Origin: an uncultured Hyphomicrobiales bacterium
GTDB taxonomy: Bacteria > Pseudomonadota > Alphaproteobacteria > Rhizobiales > Rhizobiaceae
Length of the DNA: 64,000 nucleotides
NCBI GenBank assembly: GCA_943914405.1
Contig: CALUBX010000001.1
Span: forward strand, 1-64,000
Direction: 5' to 3'
In this document: one piece after another, positions 44,182-54,331 of the stretch
Numbering within the stretch: the first letter of the stretch is position 1
Layout of the letters: each line of letters starts with the position of its first letter
Made by a program: the position numbers and the translations under genes
The notes under the pieces: generated by a model
The model's database searches: none
What the model was told of the DNA's origin: nothing
Seen by the model: only the letters and a program-made list of their open reading frames with translations

Positions 44182-44192
44182 GGAGTGCGGCC

Positions 44193-46649
44193 ATGCTGAA
44201 CCTTTCCGAATATCGCCGCACCGCCAGCCGGCTTGCGGATTTCCTGCCCTGGGCTGCGCTCGTCGGCGAGGGTGTCGTTCTGAACAAGGACGGATCGTTG
44301 CAACGGACCGCCCGGTTTCGTGGCCCCGATCTGGAATCGTCCGTCGCAGCCGAACTTGTCGCCGTCGCCGCGCGGCTGAACAATGCCTTCCGGCGTCTCG
44401 GCTCCGGCTGGGCGATCTTCGTCGAGGCGCAGCGTCATGAGGCTGCGACCTATCCCGACAGCCGCTTTCCCGATCCGGCATCCGCATTGCTGGACGCCGA
44501 GCGCAAGGCCGATTTCGAGGAACAGGGCAGCCATTTCATTTCAGGTTACTTCCTGACCTTCTCCTATCTTTCGCCTGCTGAAGATGCCGCGCGTGCCGAG
44601 ACCTGGCTCTACGAGGGACGCGAACGCTCCGGCGTCGATCCGAACGAGGTCCTGCGCGGCTTTATCGATCGCACCGACCGCGTGCTGGGGCTCCTCGACG
44701 GCTTTATGCCGGAATGCGACTGGCTCGATGACAGCGAGACGCTGACCTACCTGCACTCGACCATCTCGACCAACCGGCATCGCGTCCGTGTGCCCGAGAC
44801 GCCGATGTATCTCGATGCGCTGCTGGCCGATCAGCCGCTGACCGGTGGACTGGAGCCGCGTCTCGGCGACACCCATCTGCGCATCCTCACCATTGTCGGC
44901 TTCCCGACTGCGACGACACCCGGAATTCTCGACGAGCTGAACAGGCTCGCCTTTCCCTATCGCTGGTCAACGCGCGCGATCCTGCTCGACAAGACCGACG
45001 CCATCCGGCTGCTCACCCGCATCCGCCGCCAGTGGTTCGCCAAACGCAAGTCGATCGCGGCCATTCTGAAAGAGGTGATGACCAACGAGGCGTCGGTTCT
45101 CGTGGATACCGACGCCGCAAACAAGGCCGCCGACGCGGACATCGCTCTTCAGGAACTCGGCGCCGACTATGCCGGCATGGCCTATGTCACGGCAACCATC
45201 TCCGTATGGGACACCGATCCCCGCCTGGCCGATGAAAAGCTTCGTCTTGTCGAAAAAGTGGTCCAGGGCCGCGACTTCACGGCGATGCCCGAAACCATCA
45301 ATGCCGTCGACGCCTGGCTCGGTTCGCTGCCGGGGCATGTTTATGCCAATGTGCGCCAGCCGCCGATATCGACACTCAATCTCGCCCACATGATCCCCCT
45401 CAGTGCCGTGTGGGCGGGACCGGAACGGGATGACCATCTTGGTAGCACCCCCTTGCTTTACGGCAAGACCGAGGGAAGCACCCCGTTCCGGCTTTCCATC
45501 CATGTCGGCGACGTCGGCCACACGCTCGTCGTTGGGCCGACCGGCTCTGGCAAGAGCGTGCTGCTCGCCTGCATGGCGCTCCAGTTCCGGCGCTATGAGC
45601 AAGCCCAAGTTTTCGCATTCGATTTCGGGGGATCGATCCGGGCCGCGGCCCTTGCCATGGGCGGCGACTGGCATGATCTCGGCGGCGATCTCACCGAGGG
45701 GGACGCTTTTTCGGTCTCGCTCCAGCCGCTCGCCCGCATCCGTGACGTGCCGGAACGCGCCTGGGCGGCCGACTGGATCGTCGCCATCCTGACACGCGAG
45801 AGCATCGCGATCACGCCGGATGTCAAGGAGCACATCTGGACGGCGCTGACCTCGCTCGCCTCGGCCCCGGTCGAGGAACGGACCATCACTGGCCTGACGG
45901 TGCTGCTGCAATCGAATGACCTGAAGCAGGCGCTCAGGCCGTATTGTGTCGGCGGTCCCTATGGCCGGCTGCTCGATGCCGAAACCGAGCACCTCGGCAG
46001 TGCGTCGGTGCAGGCTTTCGAGATCGAGGGACTGGTCGGCACGGGCGCTGCTCCGGCCGTCCTGTCCTACCTGTTCCACCGCATCGGCGACCGGCTCGAT
46101 GGCTCACCCACTTTGCTCATCATTGACGAGGGCTGGCTGGCGCTCGATGACGAAGCCTTTTCCGGGCAGTTGCGGGAATGGCTGAAGACCCTCAGAAAAA
46201 AGAACGCCTCGGTTATTTTCGCCACGCAGTCGCTCTCCGACATCGACAATTCGGAGATCGCGCCGGCGATCATCGAAAGCTGCCCGACGCGCCTGCTTCT
46301 TCCGAATGAGCGCGCTGTCGAACCGCAGATCACCGCGATCTATCAGCGATTTGGCTTGAACGCGCGCCAGATCGAGATCCTCGCGCGGGCCACGCCGAAA
46401 AAGGACTATTACTGCCAAAGCCGCAGGGGGAACCGCCTGTTTGACTTGGGCCTGTCCGAAGTCGGCCTGGCACTGACGGCCGCCTCCTCGAAATCCGATC
46501 AGTCCGCCATCGCCCGCATCTTCGCTGAACACGGCCGGGACGGCTTTCTCGCCGCCTGGCTGCGCCTGCGCGGCGTCGATTGGGCGGCCGACCTCATTCC
46601 CGACCTCGCCAATCTCATCCCCCAGCCCGACAAGGAGGCTCAACCATGA
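44193..46649 (+). CDS. trbE: TrbE, VirB4-type secretion ATPase
   Basis: An 818-aa ATPase, full length for the family; ATG behind GAGGAG. Walker A VVGPTGSGKSVL (about 447-458), Walker B LLIIDEGWLAL (about 640-650), FATQSLSDIDNS, and C-terminal KKDYYCQSRRG. Energises substrate transfer and pilus biogenesis. Stop overlaps the trbJ start. Confidence 0.96.
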   Translation: MLNLSEYRRTASRLADFLPWAALVGEGVVLNKDGSLQRTARFRGPDLESSVAAELVAVAARLNNAFRRLGSGWAIFVEAQRHEAATYPDSRFPDPASALLDAERKADFEEQGSHFISGYFLTFSYLSPAEDAARAETWLYEGRERSGVDPNEVLRGFIDRTDRVLGLLDGFMPECDWLDDSETLTYLHSTISTNRHRVRVPETPMYLDALLADQPLTGGLEPRLGDTHLRILTIVGFPTATTPGILDELNRLAFPYRWSTRAILLDKTDAIRLLTRIRRQWFAKRKSIAAILKEVMTNEASVLVDTDAANKAADADIALQELGADYAGMAYVTATISVWDTDPRLADEKLRLVEKVVQGRDFTAMPETINAVDAWLGSLPGHVYANVRQPPISTLNLAHMIPLSAVWAGPERDDHLGSTPLLYGKTEGSTPFRLSIHVGDVGHTLVVGPTGSGKSVLLACMALQFRRYEQAQVFAFDFGGSIRAAALAMGGDWHDLGGDLTEGDAFSVSLQPLARIRDVPERAWAADWIVAILTRESIAITPDVKEHIWTALTSLASAPVEERTITGLTVLLQSNDLKQALRPYCVGGPYGRLLDAETEHLGSASVQAFEIEGLVGTGAAPAVLSYLFHRIGDRLDGSPTLLIIDEGWLALDDEAFSGQLREWLKTLRKKNASVIFATQSLSDIDNSEIAPAIIESCPTRLLLPNERAVEPQITAIYQRFGLNARQIEILARATPKKDYYCQSRRGNRLFDLGLSEVGLALTAASSKSDQSAIARIFAEHGRDGFLAAWLRLRGVDWAADLIPDLANLIPQPDKEAQP

Positions 46650-47398
46650 AGACCTGTCGTACCCGCGCGGCGCTGCTCGCCGCATCCCTCCTGACCCTTT
46701 CCGGTCCGATCTCGATCGTTCTGGCGCCGCCGGCATCCGCCGCCTGGATCGTCTACGACCCGACGAACTATTCTCAGAATCTTCTGTCCGCTGCCCGCGC
46801 CCTGGAGCAGATCAACAATCAGATCACCAGCCTGCAAAACGAAGCGCAGATGCTGATCAACCAAGCCCGCAATCTGGCAAGCCTGCCGTATTCGTCGCTC
46901 CAGCAGATCCAGCAGTCCGTTCAGCGCACGCAGCAGCTACTGTCCCAGGCGCAGAACATTGCCTTCGACGTCAGCCAGATCGATCAGGCGTTCCAGTCGA
47001 AATACGCCAATGTCTCGCTCTCGGCCACCGATGCGCAGCTCGTCTCCGATGCCAAGGAGCGCTGGCGCAACAGCATCGGCGGCCTTCAGGACGCCATGCG
47101 CGTGCAGGCTACCGTCGTCGGCAATATCGATACCAACCGCACCGAGATGTCGCAACTGGTCGGCCAGAGCCAGGGTGCGACCGGCGCGCTTCAGGCCGCA
47201 CAGGCAGGCAATCAGCTTCTCGCCCTCCAGTCGCAGCAGCTCTCCGACCTGACGGCCCTGCTTGCCGCCAATGGCCGGTCCACCGCGCTCACCGAAGCCG
47301 AGCGCGCCGCCGCAGCCGAACAGGGCCGCGTCCAACGCCAGCGCTTTCTGACGCCGGGCTCCGGCTATCAGGCCGGCAGCGCCAAGATGTTCAACTGA
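46646..47398 (+). CDS. trbJ: TrbJ, VirB5-like protein
   Basis: A 250-aa periplasmic protein: signal peptide (about 1-33, APPASAAW), then a long coiled coil rich in Gln/Asn (ARALEQINNQITSLQNEAQ, SLQQIQQSVQRTQQLLSQ). VirB5-like proteins sit at the pilus tip. ATGA overlap with trbE. Confidence 0.92.
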   Translation: MKTCRTRAALLAASLLTLSGPISIVLAPPASAAWIVYDPTNYSQNLLSAARALEQINNQITSLQNEAQMLINQARNLASLPYSSLQQIQQSVQRTQQLLSQAQNIAFDVSQIDQAFQSKYANVSLSATDAQLVSDAKERWRNSIGGLQDAMRVQATVVGNIDTNRTEMSQLVGQSQGATGALQAAQAGNQLLALQSQQLSDLTALLAANGRSTALTEAERAAAAEQGRVQRQRFLTPGSGYQAGSAKMFN

Positions 47399-47408
47399 GG
47401 ACGCAGCC

Positions 47409-47702
47409 ATGGATGGCAAGATGCTGGCCCGGCTGGCCGCTGTCGTCTTCATCGCCGTCGCGATCACCGCGACGGCGACCGAGATGCTCAGAAAGAGAGA
47501 GGCTCCCGCACCATGGACACGCCCCACACCCGCCATCGACTCGCCGGCAGATCCGCTCCGCCTCGGCCAGCGCCGGTGCCAGGAGCTTGGGCAGGCCGCC
47601 ACCGGCGATGCCGAATGTTTGCGCGTCTGGTCGGAAACCCGCGACCGCTTCCTCGGCAGAATTGCGGTGCAGGCTGCTCCACAGACGATCGAAGGACGAT
47701 GA
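47409..47702 (+). CDS. trbK: TrbK-like entry exclusion protein
   Basis: A 97-aa small protein with an N-terminal membrane/signal segment (LAAVVFIAVAITATATEML, 7-26) and a short outer domain with two Cys (RRCQELG, DAECLRVW). Matches the alternative TrbK family of rhizobial elements. It should block redundant entry from donors carrying the same system. Confidence 0.8.
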   Translation: MDGKMLARLAAVVFIAVAITATATEMLRKREAPAPWTRPTPAIDSPADPLRLGQRRCQELGQAATGDAECLRVWSETRDRFLGRIAVQAAPQTIEGR

Positions 47703-47705
47703 TTC

Positions 47706-49079
47706 ATGGGCGGCAGCGGCGTCATCGACAATTTCCTCGGGGTCTTCACCTCCTATATCGACAGTGGCTTCGGTCTTCTCGGCGGCGAGGTCGCCTTCAT
47801 CGCCACCACGTTGATCGTCATCGACGTGACGCTCGCCGCCCTGTTCTGGAGTTGGGGCGCCGACGACGACATCATCGCCCGTCTAGTGAAGAAGACCCTG
47901 TTCGTCGGGGCTTTCGCCTACATCATCGACAACTGGAACAATCTGGCGAGGATCATCTTCGAGAGCTTCGCCGGCCTCGGCCTCAAGGGATCGGGCACCG
48001 GCTTTTCGACGGCGGATCTCCTTCGCCCCGGACGGGTGGCGCAAGTCGGCCTCGACGCGGCCCGCCCGCTGCTGGAATCCATTTCCGACCTGATGGGCTG
48101 GGTCGCATTCTTCGAGAATTTCATCCAGATCGCATGCCTGCTGTTCGCTTGGGCGCTCGTCCTCTTGGCTTTCTTTATTCTGGCGATCCAGTTGTTCGTC
48201 ACACTGATCGAATTCAAGCTGACCGTTCTTGCCGGATTTGTCCTCATCCCATTCGGATTGTTTGGGAAGACGGCCTTCATGGCCGAAAGGGTCCTCGGCA
48301 GTGTCATCTCTTCCGGCATCAAGGTGCTGGTGCTCGCCGTCATCATCGGCATCGGCTCGACGCTGTTCAGCGAGTTCACCTCCGGCTTCGGCGGGGTCAC
48401 GCCGACGATCGACGACGCGATGGCGATCGTGCTCGCAGCACTTTCCCTGGTCGGTCTCGGCATCTTCGGACCGGGCATCGCCAACGGCCTCGTGTCCGGC
48501 GGCCCGCAGCTTGGCGCCGGTGCAGCCGTCAGTACCGGCCTTGCCGTCGGCGGTGCTGCACTTGCCGCAGGCGGTGCGGCGGGCCTGGCCTTGCGGGGGG
48601 GCGCTGCGGCTTTGTCCGGCGGCGCGGCCGCTGTTCGTGGTGGCGCAGCGGCAGCGGGCGCTGCCTCGACCGCCTACAATCTCGGATCGATGGGACAGAC
48701 CGGCGCCTCGGGCATGGCGTCCGGTCTCGGCGGTGTCGCGCGAGGAGCAGGCTCCGCCGCCGTTTCGCCTCTGAAGCGCGCCGCCGGCCGTGCGTCCGAA
48801 AGCGTCAAATCGAATTTCTCCGACGGCGTGAAAGGCGGCTTCAGCGCCACCGGCGGCTCTTCCACGCTCGACACCGTCGGCGGCGATGAGGCCGCCAACG
48901 ACGATTCCTTTGCCGCCGCTCCGGCGGCTTCGCGCAATGGCGCCCCCGATTGGGCCAGGCGCATGAAACGCAGCCAGCACGTCAGCCACGGCGTTTCCGC
49001 CGCCGCCCATGCCGTTCGATCGGGCGACAGCCATGGCGGCGGCTCTTCCGTCAATCTCTCCGAAAGTGACCGCTCATGA
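47706..49079 (+). CDS. trbL: TrbL, VirB6-like membrane protein
   Basis: A 457-aa polytopic protein: hydrophobic segments between about 25 and 260 (including FAWALVLLAFFILAIQLFV and LGSVISSGIKVLVLAVIIGIG), then a long Gly/Ala/Ser-rich tail. Forms part of the inner-membrane channel. Stop overlaps the trbF start (ATGA). Confidence 0.93.
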   Translation: MGGSGVIDNFLGVFTSYIDSGFGLLGGEVAFIATTLIVIDVTLAALFWSWGADDDIIARLVKKTLFVGAFAYIIDNWNNLARIIFESFAGLGLKGSGTGFSTADLLRPGRVAQVGLDAARPLLESISDLMGWVAFFENFIQIACLLFAWALVLLAFFILAIQLFVTLIEFKLTVLAGFVLIPFGLFGKTAFMAERVLGSVISSGIKVLVLAVIIGIGSTLFSEFTSGFGGVTPTIDDAMAIVLAALSLVGLGIFGPGIANGLVSGGPQLGAGAAVSTGLAVGGAALAAGGAAGLALRGGAAALSGGAAAVRGGAAAAGAASTAYNLGSMGQTGASGMASGLGGVARGAGSAAVSPLKRAAGRASESVKSNFSDGVKGGFSATGGSSTLDTVGGDEAANDDSFAAAPAASRNGAPDWARRMKRSQHVSHGVSAAAHAVRSGDSHGGGSSVNLSESDRS

Positions 49080-49765
49080 GCTTCTTCAAACGACCGGCAG
49101 CCCATTACGGCAAGACTCCGCAACCCGAAACACCCTATCAGAAGGCCGCGCAGGTCTGGGACGAGCGTATCGGCTCGGCCCGCGTGCAGGCGAGAAACTG
49201 GAGGCTCATGGCGTTCGGAAGCCTGATCCTTTCGGCGGGCTTTGCTGCCGCGCTCGTTTGGCAGTCCACACGTGGGACCGTCGTTCCGTGGGTCGTACAG
49301 GTCGACAAGCTCGGCCAGGCCCAGACCGTCGCCGCTGCCACCGCCGACTACCGTCCCACCGATCCGCAGGTCGCATGGCATCTGGCGCGATTCATCGAGC
49401 AGGTCAGGAGCATTCCCGCCGATCCCATCATCGTCCGCCAGAACTGGCTGCGCGCCTATGACTGGACGACGGATCGCGGCGCGACAGCGCTGAATGACTA
49501 TGCGCGGTCTAATGACCCCTTCACCAAGGTCGGCAAGCAGCAGGTCGCCGTCGAGGTGTCGAGCGTCATTCGCGCGTCGCCAGACAGCTTCCGTGTCGCC
49601 TGGGTCGAGCGCCGCTACGAGAACGGCCAGCTTTCCACCACCGAGCGCTGGACCGCGATCCTGACCATCGTGATCCAGCCGCCCCGCGATGCTGAACGGC
49701 TCAAGTCCAATCCTCTCGGCATCTACGTCAACGCGATTTCGTGGTCGAGGGAGATGGGCGAATGA
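49076..49765 (+). CDS. trbF: TrbF, VirB8-like protein
   Basis: A 229-aa protein with one membrane segment (LMAFGSLILSAGFAAALVW, about 44-62) and a periplasmic VirB8 domain (VVPWVVQVDKLGQ, AWHLARFIEQVRSIPADP). Scaffold of the secretion channel. ATGA overlaps on both sides. Confidence 0.93.
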   Translation: MSFFKRPAAHYGKTPQPETPYQKAAQVWDERIGSARVQARNWRLMAFGSLILSAGFAAALVWQSTRGTVVPWVVQVDKLGQAQTVAAATADYRPTDPQVAWHLARFIEQVRSIPADPIIVRQNWLRAYDWTTDRGATALNDYARSNDPFTKVGKQQVAVEVSSVIRASPDSFRVAWVERRYENGQLSTTERWTAILTIVIQPPRDAERLKSNPLGIYVNAISWSREMGE

Positions 49766-50781
49766 ACAAGCCGCCAATCCGCAGAGCCGGAAACCCGTCT
49801 TTCCGTAAACCCGCATTTGCTGCCGTGCTCCTGTCCGCCGCGGCACTGGCCGGCTGCGCCACGCCGCAAAAGCCGCCACAGATCCGCTACGATGCCGATG
49901 TGCCGGCGCTGCCGGCCGTTCCCGCCGTGCTGACCGACGATCGCCCGAAGCCGCTGCACATTCCTCCGGGCTGGACGCCAGCGCGCGGCGGCGTCAACGC
50001 GACCACACCGACCGGCCGGGTTCAGAACGCCAACGCGGCGGCCCGCGTTGAGCCGCGCCGGGAAGGCTACTACAATGCGATCCAGATCTATCCCTGGAGC
50101 GAGGGCGCGCTCTATCAGGTCTATGCCGCACCGGGCCAGATCACCGACATCGCGCTCGAACCCGGTGAAAGCCTGACCGGCGCCGGACCGATCGCGGCCG
50201 GCGACACCACGCGCTGGATCATCGGCGACACCGAGAGCGGCAGCGGCACGACCCGGCGCGTCCATGTGCTGGTGAAGCCCTCGCGCCCCGACATCACCAC
50301 CAATCTGGTGATTTCCACCGATCGGCGCACCTACATGCTCGAACTGCGATCCGACGAAACACCTTACATGCCGTCGGTCGCCTGGTCCTATCCGCAGGTG
50401 CCGGGTTCACGGCTATCCATTCCCGACGCGCCGGCGATTCCAGCCGTGGCGGGGCGCAACTACCGCTATGGTCTCACTGGCGACACGCCGCCTTGGCGGC
50501 CGGTCTCCGTCTATGACGACGGCCGCAAGGTCTATGTCGAATTCCCGCGCGGCATCGTGCAAGGGGAATTCCCGCCGCTCTTCGTCATCGGTCCGGAAGG
50601 TGAGGCACAGATCGCCAATACCCGAATCTATCGGAACATCCTGATCGTGGATCGCCTCTTCGGTGCGGCGGAATTGCGCCTGGGTAGCGGCAAGCATCAG
50701 CAGACGGTGAGGATCGTCCGAACAAGCGGAGTCGTGCAGGCGCCGGCAGTCCAAACCAGGGAAGGAGGGCGGTCGTCATGA
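49762..50781 (+). CDS. trbG: TrbG, VirB9-like protein
   Basis: A 339-aa outer-membrane-complex protein: lipoprotein-type signal with lipobox LAGC (about 30-33), then QIYPWSEGALYQVYAAPGQITDIAL and LVISTDRRTYMLELR of the CagX/VirB9 fold. Start overlaps trbF stop; stop overlaps trbI start. Confidence 0.93.
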   Translation: MNKPPIRRAGNPSFRKPAFAAVLLSAAALAGCATPQKPPQIRYDADVPALPAVPAVLTDDRPKPLHIPPGWTPARGGVNATTPTGRVQNANAAARVEPRREGYYNAIQIYPWSEGALYQVYAAPGQITDIALEPGESLTGAGPIAAGDTTRWIIGDTESGSGTTRRVHVLVKPSRPDITTNLVISTDRRTYMLELRSDETPYMPSVAWSYPQVPGSRLSIPDAPAIPAVAGRNYRYGLTGDTPPWRPVSVYDDGRKVYVEFPRGIVQGEFPPLFVIGPEGEAQIANTRIYRNILIVDRLFGAAELRLGSGKHQQTVRIVRTSGVVQAPAVQTREGGRSS

Positions 50782-51947
50782 GCGAGGCCGATAACCGCGA
50801 AGATGCAATCCAGGCCCCCGGTCTTGTTCCACGCATGCGCTTGCGGGCAGAACCGCCGCGCGTCACCCGGCTATCCTGCAAGGTGCTCGCCGGCCTTGGT
50901 CTGGTCGCGTCGCTCGGCATCGGTGGAGCATTGATTTATGCGCTTCAGACCCGAGATCGCGGCAATGGTGGCGAAGAACTCTACTCGACCGAGAACCGGA
51001 CCACTGCCGACGGTTTGGCAGGCTTGCCGCGGGACTATACCGGTCCCATCCTGGGGCCGGCTTTGCCGGGGGATCTCGGCCGTCCTATCCTCAGTGCGCA
51101 GGATCGTGGTCAGCCTGTCGTTGTGCCGACGATGACGGCTCCGAACGTCGATCCGGCCGAGCAACGACGCCTCGCCGAAGCGGAAGCTGCCCGAACCAGC
51201 CGCCTGTTCTTCCAGACAGAAACACGGACAACGGCCAGCGCGATAACGCCCAACGCGAATACCACGCCCAATCTTGCCGGGCTCGATCAGGCCGGCACTC
51301 CCACGGCACAGGACCGGCAGGCCGCCTTCCTCAACGCTGCCGTCGATCGCCGCACGGTTGCAGCCGATCGCGTGATGCCGCCGGCCTCGCCCTATGTGCT
51401 GCAGGCCGGTTCGGTGATATCCGGAGCGCTTATCACCGGCATTCGCTCCGATCTCCCCGGCCAGATCACCGCCCAGGTCACCGAGAATATCTACGACAGC
51501 CCGACCGGCCGTATTCTGCTTGTGCCGCAGGGTACCCGCATCATTGGCCAATATGATAACAATGTCGGCTTCGGCCAGAGGCGCGTCCTTCTGGTCTGGA
51601 ACCGGCTGATATTCCCAAATGGACGATCAATCGTTCTTGAACGGCAGCCTGGCGCCGATACGCAGGGCTATGCCGGTCTCGAGGATGGCGTCGACTATCA
51701 CTGGTGGGATCTGGCGAAAGCTGCTGGCCTCTCGACATTGCTCGCGGTCGGCGCAGAGCTTGCCATGGATGACGAAGACCGGCTGGTTCAGGCTATCCGC
51801 AATGGTGCGCAAGATACCATCAACGATGCTGGCCAGCAGATCATCCGCCGCCAGTTGCAGATCGCGCCCACACTCACCATCAGGCCAGGTTTCCCTGTGC
51901 GGATCATCGTCACCCGTGACCTTGTGATGGAGCCCTATAGAGGTTAA
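50778..51947 (+). CDS. trbI: TrbI, VirB10-like protein
   Basis: A 389-aa protein with a membrane segment (VLAGLGLVASLGIGGALIYAL, about 37-57), a Pro/Gln-rich linker and the VirB10 core (YVLQAGSVISGALITGIRSD, GRILLVPQGTRIIGQY, RPGFPVRIIVTRDLV). Spans both membranes and closes the trb operon. Confidence 0.95.
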   Translation: MSEADNREDAIQAPGLVPRMRLRAEPPRVTRLSCKVLAGLGLVASLGIGGALIYALQTRDRGNGGEELYSTENRTTADGLAGLPRDYTGPILGPALPGDLGRPILSAQDRGQPVVVPTMTAPNVDPAEQRRLAEAEAARTSRLFFQTETRTTASAITPNANTTPNLAGLDQAGTPTAQDRQAAFLNAAVDRRTVAADRVMPPASPYVLQAGSVISGALITGIRSDLPGQITAQVTENIYDSPTGRILLVPQGTRIIGQYDNNVGFGQRRVLLVWNRLIFPNGRSIVLERQPGADTQGYAGLEDGVDYHWWDLAKAAGLSTLLAVGAELAMDDEDRLVQAIRNGAQDTINDAGQQIIRRQLQIAPTLTIRPGFPVRIIVTRDLVMEPYRG

Positions 51948-51951
51948 CCCG

Positions 51952-52218
51952 ATGGCAAAATTGAAGCTTGGGCCACTCGTCGACGACAGGCCCGTCAAGG
52001 TGAGTATTGAACTTCCCGGACCGCTATATCGGGATCTTGTTGCCTATGCGGAGTTGCTAAACCGTCAGCAACCGGGCCAATCGTCGGCCGATCCCGCCAA
52101 GCTGATCGTGCCTATGCTTCAGCGGTTCATTGCGACCGATCGCGGCTTCGCAAAGGAAAAGCGCGCTGTTCGGGGTGTTTCTGGCGCACCGTCTCAAACA
52201 CCAAAGATTGACGAATAG
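51952..52218 (+). CDS. DUF2274 protein
   Basis: An 88-aa protein (KLKLGPLVDDRPVKVSIELP, RDLVAYAELLNRQ, KLIVPMLQRFIATDRGF). DUF2274 regularly follows trbI; the pattern suggests a small ribbon-helix-helix-like protein. Starts 4 nt after trbI and is probably the last operon gene. Confidence 0.85.
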   Translation: MAKLKLGPLVDDRPVKVSIELPGPLYRDLVAYAELLNRQQPGQSSADPAKLIVPMLQRFIATDRGFAKEKRAVRGVSGAPSQTPKIDE

Positions 52219-52247
52219 TGCTAAAGTAGCGGAGCACCCGGCAACGC

Positions 52248-53180
52248 TCACCGAGCGCTATCGGCCTGATTGACAATTGCATTCCATCGCGCTTTTCCCG
52301 TAGCCAGGTCCAGGAAGTGCTTCAGTGCTGGATTGTGATTCTTTGGCGACCAGACAGCACTAAAACGAATGTCTTCCAGGCCATCCGAGATGGGAACGAA
52401 CACGACTTCCTTGTGTGCGCCGCCGGACGTTGACGACAATATGAGCGAAATGCCGAACCCCTCTCCGACCATGTTCAAAAGATTATCTCGTCCGACTCCC
52501 TGAATGGATATTCTCGGTTCGGAATCGGATCTGGAAAGCTGCCGCAGCAGATATTGATCCAATTCCGCCCCAGCGATACCGGCCGGGATCAAGAATGTCT
52601 CGTTGCGCACATCTGCCCAGGAAACGCTCTCTGCCGTTGCAAGAAGATGTCGTTTTGGCAGCGCGAGGAAAAGTCGCTCGGTCCACAGTTGAACCGTTTT
52701 GCAACCGGCTAACTGAGGCTCTCTCGGAAGAAAGGCCACATCGATGCGGCCGCTGAGAAGATTGGCGGCTGCCACTTCGGACGTCGATTCCTCTATTTTC
52801 ACCTCTACACCGCGGAAGCGGGAATGATATTCGCCTACGAGATTGGGAAGGAAGCCGCTTGCCAGGGACGTCATCAGCCCGATTCGTATCTCACCTGTGT
52901 CGCCGTGATGCGCCGTTTGCATGTCCTTCACAGCTTGATGCAAATGAGATGCGCCGAATGCTGCGTTTTGCAGAAACCGCGCTCCTGCAGCGGTCAATTT
53001 TGCTCCGGTCCGACTGCGAGTAAAAAGGGGTACGCCAAGACGCCGTTCAAGCAGTTGGACTCGGCGGCTTACAGTAGATTGGGACATGGCGACGGCATCC
53101 GCCGCACGGCGAAAACTTCCGTGTTCGGCAACCAATAACGCGTATCGTAAGTATCGCAGGTCAAGCGCGAGGTCTGGCAT
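52248..53180 (-). CDS. LysR family transcriptional regulator
   Basis: A 310-aa LTTR: winged HTH (LRYLRYALLVAEHGSFRRAADAVAMSQSTVSRRVQLLE, about 7-45) and effector domain (about 90-295, GEIRIGLMTSLASGFLP). Convergent with the trb operon. A LysR gene often follows DUF2274 in this ICE family; its effector and targets are unknown. Confidence 0.92.
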   Translation of the reverse strand: MPDLALDLRYLRYALLVAEHGSFRRAADAVAMSQSTVSRRVQLLERRLGVPLFTRSRTGAKLTAAGARFLQNAAFGASHLHQAVKDMQTAHHGDTGEIRIGLMTSLASGFLPNLVGEYHSRFRGVEVKIEESTSEVAAANLLSGRIDVAFLPREPQLAGCKTVQLWTERLFLALPKRHLLATAESVSWADVRNETFLIPAGIAGAELDQYLLRQLSRSDSEPRISIQGVGRDNLLNMVGEGFGISLILSSTSGGAHKEVVFVPISDGLEDIRFSAVWSPKNHNPALKHFLDLATGKARWNAIVNQADSAR

Positions 53181-53323
53181 CCAACAGTCTTTTATGCTGC
53201 CCTAAAAGTAATCGCCGAGCGACAATTTGGTTCTTGAAGTCCGCATCCAATCCCTTGCTTTCGCTTTTTTCCCTTCGCCATTCATCTATGCTGCCAACTT
53301 GACTTGCTCGGTCGGTCGCTCCG

Positions 53324-54331
53324 CTATCCCGTCATGCGAACGCCGACACCTCCATTGTCCGTAATAGGCCGCTCGAGGTCATGCACGTTGCGTTCCGGTG
53401 AGCCCTTCGGATATCTCTTGGCTTCCGGTGGTGAGAACCATGCCCACCCACCCTTACTGGCCCGCTTGATTCGATTTTCTGCCAGATCAGTCGCGTCGTC
53501 AGGATAGAAGCTCACACCAACGCTTGCGCCAAGCACAATCCTCGTCCCGGCAATCCGGATGGGACACTTGAGCGCTCTTTCGACACGTCGGCAAACCTGC
53601 TCTGCCTGGTACGGCGATCTCATGTTCTCGACGAGAATGGCAAACTCATCCCCACCTAATCGGTACACTGTATCGTCGCCGCGAACACACGCGCGAAGCC
53701 TGTTGGCGATCAAGAACAGCGCTTCGTCACCGGCATCATGTCCCAGTAGTTCATTGATTTTCTTGAAATCATCGAGATCGATCAGAATAAGAGCGGTCAT
53801 CGGCCGCACGTCGTCTTCATAAGATGTTGCGATACTGGTCCATTTCGCTGACAACCGCTGCCGATTACCAAGGCTCGTCAACGGGTCTTCGAAGGCGATG
53901 CGTCTTAGCGTCTCCTCCACCCGCTTTCGGTCGGAGACATCCTCGAATGTAGCAATCCCGACCCTTATGTCATGTAGAAGGACGCCACGCTGGTTGACGG
54001 TGACGATACCGCCATTCGCCGACACCACGTCCAGTTCCAATGGTTCTACTTTGGATATTCCGGTGGAATCGGCTTTCCACAGACGGTTCCAGTACTGACG
54101 AGCTAACAGTTGCTGTTCCAGTTTTGGATAGCTTTGTTCAATCCATGCATCCACAGTTGAGAAATGACTTTCGTTATAACCGAAGGTCTCCTTGAAAGCA
54201 CGGTTCATGAATTGGATATTACCCACCGGTATTGTCGCCCACGAGATTGGAATTGGCAGAGCATCAAGAATGATGTGCTTATCCCGAAGCGAGAGCCTGG
54301 TATGCTTTACTCGCTCAAGAAACTCCTCCAC
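53324..54331 (-). CDS. PAS-GGDEF diguanylate cyclase, small internal deletion
   Basis: A 335-aa protein: PAS-like sensor (about 15-135) and GGDEF domain (about 140-300). RLGGDEFAI at 224-232 and the inhibitory I-site RGDD (217-220) are intact, so c-di-GMP synthesis is plausible. After DLAEN286 the sequence goes straight to RIKRASKGGWAWFSP: the conserved ADxALY segment expected between N and R is missing (about 18 bp at ~53473). No signal peptide. Activity is uncertain. Confidence 0.85.
   Translation of the reverse strand: MEEFLERVKHTRLSLRDKHIILDALPIPISWATIPVGNIQFMNRAFKETFGYNESHFSTVDAWIEQSYPKLEQQLLARQYWNRLWKADSTGISKVEPLELDVVSANGGIVTVNQRGVLLHDIRVGIATFEDVSDRKRVEETLRRIAFEDPLTSLGNRQRLSAKWTSIATSYEDDVRPMTALILIDLDDFKKINELLGHDAGDEALFLIANRLRACVRGDDTVYRLGGDEFAILVENMRSPYQAEQVCRRVERALKCPIRIAGTRIVLGASVGVSFYPDDATDLAENRIKRASKGGWAWFSPPEAKRYPKGSPERNVHDLERPITDNGGVGVRMTG

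Noticed and set aside
47513..48889. Plus-strand frame of 458 aa overlapping trbK and trbL
   Set aside because: Arg/His-rich out-of-phase translation of trbL; trbL has clear membrane segments and operon overlaps.
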